From Coprinopsis marcescibilis (lineage: Eukaryota > Basidiomycota > Agaricomycetes > Agaricales > Psathyrellaceae): a stretch of 64,000 nt of DNA. Positions 1 to 10,369 of the stretch are shown here, piece by piece. The stretch is taken from assembly GCA_004369085.1 (NCBI GenBank), contig ML210257.1:1-64000 (forward strand), in the 5' to 3' direction. The notes beneath the pieces were generated by a model. That model was not told the DNA's origin. It ran no database searches and worked only from the letters and a program-made list of their open reading frames with translations. The translations under genes were made by a program, and so were the position numbers. Each line of letters begins with the position of its first letter. The first letter of the stretch is position 1.

Positions 1-808
1 ATGCGTTCGCAGGATTGTCCTGTGCCCACTTCACCTGATATCCCTTTCCCTTAAAAATAATGGCGGGAGGAGGCGCTGTTCCATCTGCACAAATGGAGAC
101 AATAACCGTGATGTTTTCACGATTCCCAGTTCGGCGTTGATATTGCGGGCCCTTCTTTGACTTCGGTCCAATCACGTACTCCCGGTCAGCTCCATACGTG
201 TTGAATCCGACCTCATCAACACCGTAGATGTTCTCCGGAGCAAAGTCATGCTCCTTCAGTGTCGTGTCAAGCAGATCCCACCATGCCTTGTTTGTCGTCT
301 CGTTTACGGCATCCGCACGTTTCGATTCGAGAGGGGTTGATCGGGTGACCTTGATGCGATCACGATAGCGCTCGAGAAATCGTTGGGTATATTTCTGCCC
401 AACACCTGGGTACCCGGCGCCCAGTCGTGCTCGCAGGATATCGTCAACAACATCCTTCAAACGAGAGTGTGTGAGAGGGAATCCTTGATTTGCCGACTGC
501 GTGAGATATCCAAGAACCACTTCCCGCTCTTCCGGAGTCAAAATCTCTCGGTCACTGGCATACTCCACCTGACTCCGCCTCCCTCGGGACCTCTCGATAA
601 TCGTTTGGTGCCATAATTTGAAGCGGTCGCCGGTCTCCTTGAAGTGCCGCTCTTCGAGATCCTTGGCAATGTCGCGAGAACTTCGTTGATCTTTCTTTGG
701 CTTGCTGCCCTCCGCCAAATAGAGCCCGGCGGCTTCATTGAGTAACTCGTCCTTCTCCTTGGAAAGATCGCGGATTTTCTGGGTCTGTGGGATCGCTTTG
801 TTGGGCAT
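1..808 (-). CDS. pogo-like DDE transposase, 3' part beyond the window
   Basis: An open frame of 269 codons runs from an ATG at 808 to the left edge, so only the N-terminal two thirds are present. The first 60 residues are charged and helical. A region resembling the CENP-B/Tc5-type helix-turn-helix follows at about residues 90-150 (motifs LTPEEREVVLGYL and YTQRFLERYRDR). The start of the DDE superfamily endonuclease fold comes next, with the first catalytic Asp in IYGVDEVGF, then NRENITVIVSICADGT and AIIFKGKGYQVKWAQDNPANA-type text. Such proteins cut and paste Tc1/mariner-pogo elements in the nucleus. The copy has no stop or frameshift in the visible part. It points away from a related transposase on the other strand, but the two differ clearly in sequence, so they are not two halves of one copy. 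The element's ends could not be located. Confidence 0.85.
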   Translation of the reverse strand, partial: MPNKAIPQTQKIRDLSKEKDELLNEAAGLYLAEGSKPKKDQRSSRDIAKDLEERHFKETGDRFKLWHQTIIERSRGRRSQVEYASDREILTPEEREVVLGYLTQSANQGFPLTHSRLKDVVDDILRARLGAGYPGVGQKYTQRFLERYRDRIKVTRSTPLESKRADAVNETTNKAWWDLLDTTLKEHDFAPENIYGVDEVGFNTYGADREYVIGPKSKKGPQYQRRTGNRENITVIVSICADGTAPPPAIIFKGKGYQVKWAQDNPANA

Positions 809-1207
809 CGTAGCAACGAGACGATGGATTGAGATTTTGGTGAGGAGCAAGGTTGTGGGTGCTGCGGAATGTTGTGCTGACTCGAGCACAGATTCTGCAG
901 AAAAGCCTCATGGAGGCCTCATGGATAACACAAGGCTGCTTGTCGATTTTGTGGTTTGACACACTAGATTTTAGTCATACCCCTACTGTACATGTACTCA
1001 ACTGATATGCCGTCTTCGTTGAGGTCTCCGGTATGCACGTTTGTGATACTGGAATGTTTAGATTTTTGGAAGCCGCCGAAAACAGGCATTTTTGGGACAA
1101 TCTTGGAGGTTTATGCTAGTATAACACATGAAATCTGTTATCGACACCTAATGTAGGACAAACCATGTATTGTAACGATATATTGGGAAGCTTTGCAGCA
1201 GGTTTGA
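809..1207. other. spacer between divergent transposases
   Basis: No coding frame resembling a protein family is seen. The stretch must hold the 5' end of the left element and the junction with the truncated right element. I could not find a convincing pair of terminal inverted repeats or a target duplication. Confidence 0.4.
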
Positions 1208-1285
1208 GACAAAGAGAGGAAGAACTCGTGCAGCGGTGGTGATTTTGGTAGATATCTGTCATGTGTACTGATCCTGTCACGTCAT

Positions 1286-3445
1286 GTGACCATTGACTGT
1301 ACCATCCAATCTATTCGCACTCTTGCTTCGCAACTATCTGGTACCAACGTAGGGGTCAACTGGCCTACCCGTTTCCTTCGCCGAAGCCCTGAACTAAAGC
1401 TCAAGTGGACGCAGAGCCTCGAGAAATGCCGCGCACAGTCCTTAAATCAAAACTCCATCAACGGCTTCTATGATACGCTTACCGAGCTCATTACCAAATA
1501 CAAAATCCGCCCCTGCAACTTATACAATATGGACGAGAAGGGTGTGCAGCTTGGCACGGGGGGTTCAGTTGCGGCAATTGTGGATCGGGACCTTCGGACG
1601 GTCTATAACATTGAAGATGGTAGTCGTGAACATGTTACCATTGTTGAGACTGTCTGCGCTGATGGAACCGTTTTACCGCCCTCTGTCATTTTTCAAGGAA
1701 AACGGATGGATGCAACTTGGGGTGCAGATAACCCATGCAATGCAAGGTACACCATTTAGGCAGATTACATGAATATTAATCTAAAAGCTCTATAAACTAG
1801 CATCTTATGCTCGGAAAAAGGATGGACTGATCAGGAGCTTGGCCTTTTATGGTTGACAAAGGACTTCGAACGATTCACTGCCAAGAAAATCGAAGATGGT
1901 GAATATCGCATGCTCATTCTTGACGGGCACAACTCGCATTGCACATACTATTTTGTCAAATTTGCAGATGAACACCAAATCATCATTTTATGCCTCCCCA
2001 CACACACCACTCATGCCCTCCAACCCTGTGATGTTGGTGTATTTGGCCCCCTTGCATCATGCTGGAAGAGTGTTATCAACGAAGCGTCACGCGAGATTCT
2101 GACAATTCGGAAAAAGGACTTTCTCCCACTCTACAGCAAAGCTCGCGAAAAGGCCATGAAAGCCACAACTGTCCAGGCATCATTCAAGAAAACTGGGATA
2201 TGGCCATTCAACCGAGAGGCAATCCCCATCTCCATGTTCGCACCTGCTAAAAATACCAGCCTCCAGGCAGTTCATCCATTTGCAACAGAGCCACCTCGTT
2301 TTTTGACGCCAGAAGCCCCGGAACAACTGTCAGCCCCACCCATCAATAATGAGTCCAATGCCCATGCAGGCGAGGACACTAATCCCGCACCTGAAACCAA
2401 TGATGGAGAAAATCATGTTGTATTATCCTCAGCAAACCAATCAGCAACCACAAACGTTCAAGATACCCTACAACTATCCCAGAACTTCACTTTCACTAAC
2501 ATGCCTGCACCCCTATCCTTTTCCGCATCGCGTCCAGAGCTCCGAAATCAGATTGCCAAACTACAGGCAATGCTGAATCAGGCCAAGGAAGAACTCGAAG
2601 GGGAGTTTGCAAAGCGAGTCTTGCTGGGGACGGAGAACGCCTATTTGTGGCAGCAGTTGTTTGCAAAGAAGAAGCCGCATGCAGTACGCACCCAAGGTGC
2701 AGCACGCCATCTGACTGCCGCAGAGTCCTTGGATGAGTTGGCAAGGGATCTATGGGAAACTCGCATGGAGGATGTATTTCGAGAGGCGAGACCCAAATTC
2801 AAAGCTATACAAAAGGCATTAGCAGAGAAAGAGAAAGAGATTGAGAGCACCAGAAAAGCGGAAGAACGGCGGATAGCGGATGAGGCAAGAAAGGCAGCAA
2901 AGGCAGTGGCAGATGAGGAGAAACGGAAGGCAAAGGTGGTAGCAGATGAGGAGAAGCGGAAGGCAAAGGAGGCCGCCGCCGAGGCAAAACGTCTACAACA
3001 GGCGGAGGCGCAGGCAGCAAAAGAGGCAGCTCGGGCAGCAAAGGCGGCGGAACGTCTTGCGAATGCAGCTGCAAAGAAGAAGGCCCAGCCCTCTAAAGCG
3101 AAAGGAAAGGGTAAAAACCCCTTATCGAAGCGCACTGTGGACGAGGAACAAGATCCATCCAATTCCGGGGATGAAACAGTATCACCCCTCACCAGTGACA
3201 CCGATTCAGCTGATTTCCGCCCTTTCGAGCCACCACAACTTGCAAAACCCGTTGAGGACGATCCTCCGAGGCCTTCTCTACCAAAACCACGCCCTGTGAG
3301 GGCGACTAGGAGCAGGGGTGCCGAGACAGAGCAGGAGGGCGAGGTTGGAGCTGAGGTTAACCATACCATGCCATTGGATGAGGATCCCTTTGTCATCCGG
3401 CGAAGAAATCCATGTAGAAATGTAGGAGGGTCATTGGGGGCATAG
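1286..3445 (+). CDS. pogo-like DDE transposase, 5'-truncated, with coiled-coil tail
   Basis: Two exons, 1286-1746 and 1801-3445, are joined across a 54-nt intron; the Ser codon AG|C restores the expected N-A-S-I-L-C-S-E-K-G-W text. The frame is open from 1208, but the first in-frame ATG is inside the catalytic core (NMDEKG, near 1529). The usual N-terminal psq/HTH DNA-binding part is missing, so this is a truncated copy. The DDE triad is visible: MDEKG, MLILDGHNSH and HALQPCDVGVFGPL. The TGIWPFN motif marks the end of the catalytic domain. The C-terminal 270 residues hold a Lys/Ala/Glu-rich coiled coil (about positions 2810-3090), a basic KAKGKGK patch and an acidic, Pro-rich end. There are no internal stops downstream of the truncation. 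It could be an immobile relic or a partly kept host gene; the sequence cannot decide. Confidence 0.75.
1747..1800 (+). other. intron in transposase
   Basis: Donor GTACAC follows AAG at 1744-1746, and acceptor TAG ends at 1800. Unspliced, the frame stops at 1759. Spliced, it continues into the conserved GWTDQELG motif. Confidence 0.8.
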
Positions 3446-4079
3446 GAAATCCACTTTAGAAGCTGCAGACGGTGAGGGATGGTGGTTGGCGGCTGGATAC
3501 AACAGAGGGAGTGTCCTGATTATCGAAATATCGTGAGTTTGTACTTGTTTGTATCGCGGTGTCCCAAAACACCGTGTTTGCCACTTTCCGAGACACCCTC
3601 AGTAAAATATTCATCTCGTTACACAGGCACATTTTAAAATTCTTACGTCTATATATTTGAATAGCTGAGATGTTTGCCGTTCCTACAATGTATGTTTTAT
3701 AAGATTTGACTCAGATATACAGAAGCAGGAGGCCGCCAACCTTAGTGTGTCCCAACACTCGGTGGCTGACTGTAAATGCAAATTCATTCGGATTATCTTG
3801 AGGATTTGTGCAGCCCAACTGTTGAAGACAAGGGTTGGTTTTGATACCACATGAAGAAGAGACGATTTCTGTACTCACATGCTTAACAGAAAGCGTGATA
3901 TGCAGTTCTTGGCTGTGTTCAAGAAGGTCCACCTCCCGTTCTGTGCATGCAGACATCTCGAGAATAGAACATATGTGCTAGGGAGAATTTCGGGCCTGTC
4001 ATCGAGCCGAGAAGAAACATGTCGGGGAAATATAAATGCAGTAACTGAATGATGTGACCTTTTTTGATCCCCCACCGCG
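3446..4079. other. intergenic, upstream of AA9 gene
   Basis: No gene is seen. A short hairpin (CGGTGT near 3556, ACACCG near 3568) lies 110 bp after the transposase stop. A similar GTGTCCCAACAC string occurs near 3747. These may be remnants of element ends, but no partner inverted repeat was proved. Confidence 0.35.
4031..4037 (+). promoter_or_regulatory. TATA-like box of AA9 gene
   Basis: The sequence TATAAAT lies 43 bp upstream of the AA9 start codon, a plausible core promoter distance. It is inferred from position only. Confidence 0.3.
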
Positions 4080-5346
4080 ATGTTGATTCACCTTGTTTTC
4101 CCAGTCGGGTTGTTCGCCGTAGGGGTTTCAGGACACGGATTCGTGCGGGAAGTGAGACTGGGCGAGGTCTCGTATGAAGGTTATCACCCTTACGTCGATC
4201 CGTGAGCCTCGATTATTCATATTCCATCGGATAACTTACGAAAGGTAGGTATACAATCCCTACTCCACAACGCATTATCCGCAAAGTACCTTGGATAGGT
4301 GGGTGATTTTGATAGGGATGGCGAAGTAATCTTCGTATCTTATCGTCTTCCGTCTTCCCGATGTCCAGGCCCTGTTGAAGATCTGTCGTTGATTGAGTAC
4401 CAATCCTTCGATCCATCTCTGTAAGAGTTCTGCTTACTATCGGGTACCCTTTAGTGTCCAATGCAACGGGCAGACCTCTGAGAACTACTTCACTGAGCCA
4501 GCACCATTGGTGGGAACAGTTGTCGCTGGTGACACGGTGTCCTTCAACTGGATTAGCTATGCCGCCAGTGACAGCCACCATGGTCCTATGGTAACATATA
4601 TGGCCAAGGTACCTCCTGGGCAGGACGTAAGGAAATGGAATCCAGGATCCGATGCTGTGTGGTTCAAGATTGAGCACAGCGGAAAGGACGCACAGAGAAG
4701 ATGGGCAGCGACTCACAATCTTCTTCAGCCAACCGGTAGCGGGGATTATACCGTTAGGATCCCACCAAAGCTTCAGCCTGGCCAGTATCTGATTAGGCAC
4801 GAGTGGTGAGTCTGAGGCTGAATCTCTGAAGCTGAATACTGAACGCACATACGACAGGATTGCTTTGCATCTGGGTATGTTCCCCGTGAACGAATTAGGA
4901 GCCGTGCCATGTAACAACGGCTTTATATCCTAGCGCATGCGTATCCGGGTGCCCAGGTCTATCCTATTTGCGTCCAAGTCGAGGTGACTGGTAATGGTAC
5001 TGCTTTCCCGACATCCTTCGTCTCGTTCCCTGGCGAATACCATGCAAAAACGCCTGGTGTGTAGTCGAGCTGACTTTCCAAAAGGCCTGCGCTAACCGTC
5101 AGGTACAGGGATCGTATTTGACGTCTGGAATTGTGAGTGGTGCCAAATTTTTAGTGAAAAGGCCGCAGGTTTAAACAACGTATCGTCGGGAACCAGATGA
5201 TGGGGTCAGTGTCGAATCATTCTTAAATTTGCGTGCGTGTTCAAGATGGCGTTCCCTCCATACAGCCCTATCCAATTCCGGGTCCAGAGGTGTAAGTACA
5301 TCCTTGGTGCAGATAAAACGCAATTTTCATTCGTAGTGCTCTGTAG
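4080..5346 (+). CDS. AA9 lytic polysaccharide monooxygenase (GH61), intact
   Basis: A secreted copper enzyme that cleaves cellulose or other beta-1,4-glucans by oxidation. Exons read as 4080-4201, 4249-4298, 4369-4396, 4455-4805, 4858-4874, 4934-5056, 5103-5132, 5207-5214, 5266-5291 and 5337-5346; the last three are least certain. A signal peptide of 18 residues ends before His-1 of the mature enzyme (HGFVREVRLG), half of the copper histidine brace. The second His is in [23 protein letters not shown] and the YPICVQVEV segment with the conserved Tyr complete the family pattern. The product is about 235 residues with no carbohydrate-binding module. At 5290-5294 the reading GTG-TAA would stop the protein at the last intron donor; splicing adds only a few residues. 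Related copies lie at 6.4-8.6 kb and 14.3-15.5 kb on the other strand. Confidence 0.88.
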
Positions 5347-5636
5347 TTGGACAGGTGGTTTCTGAAATCGAAAGTCGCGTCCGAGATCTTTCGCGCAAGT
5401 TTCTGTGGTTGCCCACTTTCACTAGTAGTGCGGCTGCGGTACTTCAGTTCTGAAGGAATAGAAAAGAATTTATAAGAGAAAAGTAGTTCATTGCAGGTGG
5501 TGCAGGAGGCTGAGGCGAGCCCAGTCGACGCCCTGGGCGCAGGACCTCCGGCAAATTCCGCGACCTTATGTCAGCCGAATGCCTCCTTTGGTCGCTGCTG
5601 TTCGCGACGAGCTCGACGACTGCGACGCTGACCACG
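5347..5636. promoter_or_regulatory. AA9-NDUFB7 intergenic, NDUFB7 promoter
   Basis: A 290-bp spacer between two genes in the same direction must contain the AA9 3' end and the NDUFB7 promoter. No specific motif was recognised. Confidence 0.3.
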
Positions 5637-6105
5637 ATGACCTCCTCGACCACCCTTTCGCAAGAGCAAATGAAGGCTCACAGAATACCCCTTGGATGGA
5701 GGGATAACTGTTCAGCGTGAGTAACATGCCAATTTGGGCCGGGGTTCGTTGCTCAACACGTCAAATACCAAATGCCCATTCCTCTCCGCCTCAACGAAAT
5801 GGCCTGCATACGTTATTTGGCTATGGATAATTGGAACGATAGGCTGTTGCTCCCACTCAATGCATGCCGAAGGAAGAACAACTTCAAGCCATGGGAGTGT
5901 GACCACGAGCGACACGAGTATGAGAAGTGCGTATTGTCTTTCTCCCGAGTGAACACGTACCTAACGAGCCCTGGCAGATGTCAATATGACGAGTAAGTGC
6001 ACCGCGAACTCGATAGAAAGATGTTTGCTGAATGTATCTTTCAGCTACGTTCGTCGCATGAAGGAACTTTCAAAACAGAAGCTGGCGGCTGCCGAAGAGT
6101 CATAG
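5637..6105 (+). CDS. mitochondrial complex I subunit B18 (NDUFB7-like)
   Basis: Four exons (5637-5716, 5843-5926, 5978-5992, 6045-6105) give a 79-residue protein. The twin Cx9C motif is clear: C-SALLLPLNA-C and C-DHERHEYEK-C. Each can form disulfides inside a helix-loop-helix, as in NDUFB7/B18, an accessory subunit facing the mitochondrial intermembrane space. The PW(E)C and ERHEYEKCQYDDY text is typical of the fungal family. Twin Cx9C proteins are usually imported through the Mia40 pathway. The 15-nt third exon is supported because it alone links EKC to QYDDYVRRMKEL in frame. The short N-terminus (MTSSTTLSQEQMK) lacks the myristoylation start of the animal protein. This is an ordinary housekeeping gene sitting between AA9 copies. 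Confidence 0.88.
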
Positions 6106-6435
6106 AATACCCTTCTATAGAGGCACATATTACTCTCCGCTCGATGCATTCAATATAGGGACATTACTCTCCTGACCACACGAATGTCCCGCAAGCTATG
6201 ACTCGCTACAGAGCGGCCTTGTTGATTTTACTCTGTCTCAAGTCTAAAGCAGATGCTTCGCTCTCATTTCAACAGATTTATTTGACCAACCAACAGCGCT
6301 TTCTGGTCCATTATTCGAGACGACGGGAATCACAGTAGTTCGTGCAAACGACCCCCAACCAAGCGCTTCAACATTACTGACCCAACTAGGGCAATGGTTA
6401 GTTCGCTGTTTCCTCGTTATCTTGGTCCAGCACAC
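6106..6435. other. intergenic
   Basis: It lies between the convergent ends of NDUFB7 and an AA9 pseudogene. Nothing recognisable is seen. Confidence 0.4.
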
Positions 6436-7050
6436 TCACACATCGGGTCCAGCCTCACCGTTTAGGGATTGTGTATGACTGCGAACTAGTCTCTCAGCAA
6501 AACCCACTTGTCTTTGACTGTGAAGAGACACTCGCAACACCTCGCCTGCCAGTGCAACATCAGAATGCTTCGTACCATGATCGCTTCTATCCGCGTATTG
6601 TCGGTGTATGCTCCAGGGAAAGATACGAATGAAACGGAGAACTGAGTTCCGTTGCTAGTTACCTTCGTCTGAGCGCACACAGGCGCACCGGGGTACTTTA
6701 TAGTTTGCACTGATATGTCAATTGGAGGTCTGCATTTCATGTTATATGTGCCTACTTACTACCGTAAAGCACAAACCTTTTCAGTTATGCAGGACCCCAT
6801 TTACCTTCTGCGCGGTTAATCTTGAACCAGACCACAGGGCTAACGACAACAGCAATCATCGCTCAGAAACTCACTCGGATCCGGGTTACCATTGGGTGAT
6901 GTTAACATTGCCATGAGCCCTGGTTATTCATGTATGTGAGCAAGGGTTCGCCGCCGGCCATCTTTGGGCTAAACGACATTACTCGACCGACCAGGAGCGG
7001 GCGGCGTACGTTCGTCTTGTTCCGTGCTCCCCGTTGTGCTGAACGTTGCG
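6436..7050 (-). pseudogene. AA9 monooxygenase pseudogene, 5'-truncated and frameshifted
   Basis: Pieces of an AA9 protein occur in the right order but in different frames: VQHNG (expected VQCNG), PLLVGRV, GEPLLTYM, NITQW followed by a TAA where Asn is expected, VVWFKI and EGKWGPA followed by a stop, then YPGAPVCAQTKV and [12 protein letters not shown], then PDV-TGA. The signal peptide and the His-1 exon are absent. The segment lies directly downstream of the intact AA9 gene on the same strand, as expected for a tandem duplicate that lost its 5' end and then decayed. The Cys of VQCNG is replaced by His. No functional product is expected. Confidence 0.75.
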
Positions 7051-7215
7051 ACAGGTTCCCATTGAAAACTGCATGATATATACATATGATACAATGACAA
7101 CCGGATCTGCCACGAAATGTCGATATGCGACGGGGCTTATATGGAAAACGGTTTACCCCTGTCAACGCGGTCTAAGAGAGAAATCCTGCGCGAGTGCAGT
7201 TTGTGATTTGTTGTT

Positions 7216-8563
7216 TTACAAGAAATCAATTGCCTCCAGTCCAACTTGCATGAGCAACAGGTTAGCCCCTACCACACTGTACAATGCGTTGACACTCACA
7301 CATCTGGTCCAGGAAGGGGGTACGGCTACAAATTGACTCAGTCAACAAGCCTTCCAGTTACGCGCAAAGAGGAACTCACAACACCCCCATCTGTGTGCAT
7401 TTATAATCAGAGAACGCCCACAATCTTGTCGACCAACGACTCACCATTCCAAACATCAAAAATCATTCCTGAGCGAAACAGTCAATCACTGCTGCGATGT
7501 CGGATAAAACTCCACGACTCACCTGGTGTTTCTTGGGTGTATGCGCCCGGGAATGACACAAACGAGCTTGGAAACGCCGTCCCATTCCCAGTCACTTCGA
7601 TTTGAACACATGCTGGGTAAAGCTGCACTCCTGGGTAAGATTCGGCTATAGCAAGTCTGTCAGTTGCGACTGTGGATGGGACACATTGGATCTATAACCC
7701 CACCAAAGTGCAGCGCTATCCTATTTATTGGGATCAGGAGAGGGAACGATATGATCTACAAATGCCAGATGGACTCACCATTCGTGTCTAATCAGGTATT
7801 GACCAGGAATCAGATTTGCCGGAATCCTAAATTCATACGTGCTATTGTGCGTAGAAAACATCTCGGGAGCAGCCCATTTACCCTCTTCGTCTTTTCCATC
7901 GTGCTTGACCTTGAACCAGACAGCGCTGATAGGGACTGTAGGCCAGCAAGACAACACAGCTATTTTCCAACACTCACTCAGTTCCCGGATTCCATCTGGT
8001 GATATCAGCATTGGAGGGTGCTCGCGCCAGGTAGGTGAGCAAGGGTCCTTTGTGATTATCCCCAGCGTAGTTGAGCCATTCGAGCTTAACGGTTTCTCCT
8101 GCCGAGACTTGCCCGACGAGGGGAGCGGGTTCAGTAAAGTAGTTGGCTGCTGTGTTGCCGTTACACTGAACGCTGTTGACGTTTAGGTATAGATCGTCAA
8201 TACATTCATTGGTTACCAAAAAATCGAGGAGAACCGTACTCTATCAATGTCAAGTCTTCGATTGGGCCTACAGCATGCCGTCATCCCAAATCTGCACATC
8301 ATCGATCGCCCAAAAAGACTCACTAATTCCAGGGACCTTTCGTACAATTCTCTGAGGAGGTGGTGTCCACCATCTACATGAATTAATCACCGGCGGTCAG
8401 CAACGAAGTAGAGTGCTCACGAATCAACGAATGGGTGGTATCCAGGATGCACGCTAGAGCCTAGGGTGATCTCGCGGACAAAACCATGCCCCAGCACCGA
8501 CAAACATTCGCCAAGAAGCCCAACCACGACAGCGAGCTGAGCAAGCTTACGACAGGCAAACAT
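7216..8563 (-). CDS. AA9 lytic polysaccharide monooxygenase (GH61), intact
   Basis: The start is taken at [10 protein letters not shown] because it gives a good signal peptide ending just before mature [10 protein letters not shown]; an upstream in-frame Met at 8611 would spoil it. Exons can be joined in frame through [109 protein letters not shown] and MIFDVWN. His-1, the NHKG His and the YPACVQ Tyr of the copper site are present. The join after RHEW is not fully certain: 13 residues may be exon or intron. The frame ends either at GTG-TGA (7296) or, if the overlapping donor is spliced, at 7216. It is the best preserved of three minus-strand AA9 copies and is likely an active secreted enzyme acting on plant cell wall glucan. 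Confidence 0.85.
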
Positions 8564-9057
8564 CAGGGTCTGAGCGAAAGCCAGTGAATGAGTAAGCCTC
8601 AATCGATGCATTTGCCTAAAACATGATTCTGTAGTATTCTGATTTAGCCGATGTCAACGCGAACTTTTGCCCACCCCGTAAAGCGATTGCCTTCCCTCTG
8701 CATCCAACCATGGAACTTGTCACAGAGCACCGAGCTTATTCAATACAGCCCCTTCTCGAGAGGTAGTATCATATTGATATGCTGGCGCGGGCCATACTTT
8801 GGGGCCTGCGTTGATGTTGAGGAGCGTGTGACTCAGGGCGAACATTGGTCAGAAGGGGGCGACTGGCCTATTATTTATAAAAGGTGGTAGCACGCTTGGT
8901 GCCTCCCGGTGGGTTTGATCATGACGATGTTATTTTAGAACGTTGGATTGCAGGCTGAAGCTGAACAAACGAGGCGGCGTACAGTCACAAGGTTACTACC
9001 GAGTTAACCCAACTGTATTCTCTCTGCGATTCTTGAATCCAATGGGCACGGCTCCCT
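8564..9057. promoter_or_regulatory. AA9 upstream region
   Basis: This is the 5' flank of the minus-strand AA9 gene and the 3' flank of EH1. No gene was found. A TATTTATAAAAGG string at about 8870-8882 is on the wrong strand for either neighbour. Confidence 0.3.
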
Positions 9058-10369
9058 TTAGAGTCTCTTGAGCCATTGGTACAGCTGCGCGTTGACTTGC
9101 TCAGGTGCTTCCCAGAACGCCCAATGTGCTGCTTCAACGGTTGTCGTCGCCGAATTGGTACAAAATTGCTGTATCAAGGGTTCCATTAAAGCGGGCACAA
9201 CAATCGGGTCGTGTGCAGTTCCAATGAACAGTACTGGCTTATGGATAGTGTAGTTCTCCGCAGGAATAGCTGCAGGATCCGTCAGCCTTGATTTCTACCA
9301 CCGTGCAGTAATAATCACCTTTGTCGGCCTCTCGAGAGGCATCGGTAATCTCGTTTCTGTAGTAGCTAAGGGGTCCAGACCAACCACCTCGTGCAAGAAG
9401 CTTTTCGGTCGTGATCATGTCCTAGGCGAGTACGACTGTCAGTGAGCAGATAGGTGAAGATGCTGCTGTCACATACCTCTTTGGAGAGATAGGTAGCCCG
9501 AGGGGTGGATGATTCGGACTCGATGAAGTTCTGGACTCCACCGACAGGACAGAAATTATACTTGATCATCCCGGTACTTTGAGCCCAGCCAAGATCATTG
9601 TACGCTCTGGTCTGTTAATGAATGTGAGCCTACAGGTCGATTGTGTCAAAATTCACATCACTCACATGTCGTGTCATGATATCTGCAGCTTCAGGGGAGG
9701 CGAAAAACTCCCTATGACGCGACCACAGTCAATCCTCATTTCACGACAATCGAAGCCAAGCGCACCAGTAGCCAATGTTCACATATCCTAATGCTGCAGC
9801 CCACTAAGTCGAGTATTTACTTTAGCAGAAGGTTCGTAAACCGAATTCAAGTAGGTTTACCTGGTTTCTTAGTTCTTCGTATGTCGTCTCTGTACTTGGG
9901 GGCAGGTACCCAACAGAAAGGAAAGCGAAGCCTAAGAACCGGTCCTGGTAAAGGTTGGCCACCCTGCTAACAGTGACAGAGCCCCTGGTAGGTGGTCAGA
10001 CTGGCTACCGCAGCATCTAGGTAGCAAGGAGACTCACCAATCATGGCCAACAGCAACCACGTTTGACCCAAGCTTCTCTTCATCAATGATATCGATGAGA
10101 TCCTTGGCTTGGAGTGCATGTACGTATGCTTCCGGCTCCTTTGGAATCGAGCTGCCTCCGTATCCAAGCATGTCAGGGACCACAAGTCCAAACCCTTCCT
10201 TCTCGAAGAAAGTAATTTGGTTAATCCAGTGGGCGGAAAATGAGGGGAACCCATGAACAAAGAGCAAGGTAGGTTTCTTCGACACCGCCGGGGAGAAATA
10301 GTAGTGATATTTCAGGCCACGCGACGTCGTCGTTCCCTTGTATTTGGGAGAACGATAAAGGTGTTCCAT
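9058..10369 (-). CDS. alpha/beta hydrolase, epoxide hydrolase-like (EH1)
   Basis: Opens epoxides to diols through an Asp ester intermediate, if it follows its family. The start MEHLYRSPKY is fixed by paralogues starting MEQLYNSPKY and MEELYNSPNY. Motifs in order: oxyanion HGFP in FVHGFPSFSAHW; VPDMLGYGGSS; nucleophile elbow VGHDWG with the catalytic Asp; cap domain NLYQDRFLGF and IGYWEFFASPEA; acid Asp in GTAHDPIVVP; catalytic His in AAHWAFWEAP. The product is about 330 residues with eight or so exons; every junction preserves phase (for example TG|GGGC after GHD). No signal peptide, so probably cytosolic. Two further copies lie at 35.0 and 56.2 kb with the same intron positions. The substrate is unknown; lipid or aromatic epoxides are possible. 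Confidence 0.87.

Noticed and set aside
2641..3396. Minus-strand frame of 251 codons opposite the transposase tail
   Set aside because: It is the reverse reading of Lys/Ala/Glu coiled-coil codons, giving Ser/Ala/Phe repeats. No independent support.
3556..3766. GTGTCCCAAAACACC and GTGTCCCAACAC strings as transposon terminal repeats
   Set aside because: The best opposite partner (TTTTTGGGACA near 1092) matches only about ten bases and no target duplication is visible.
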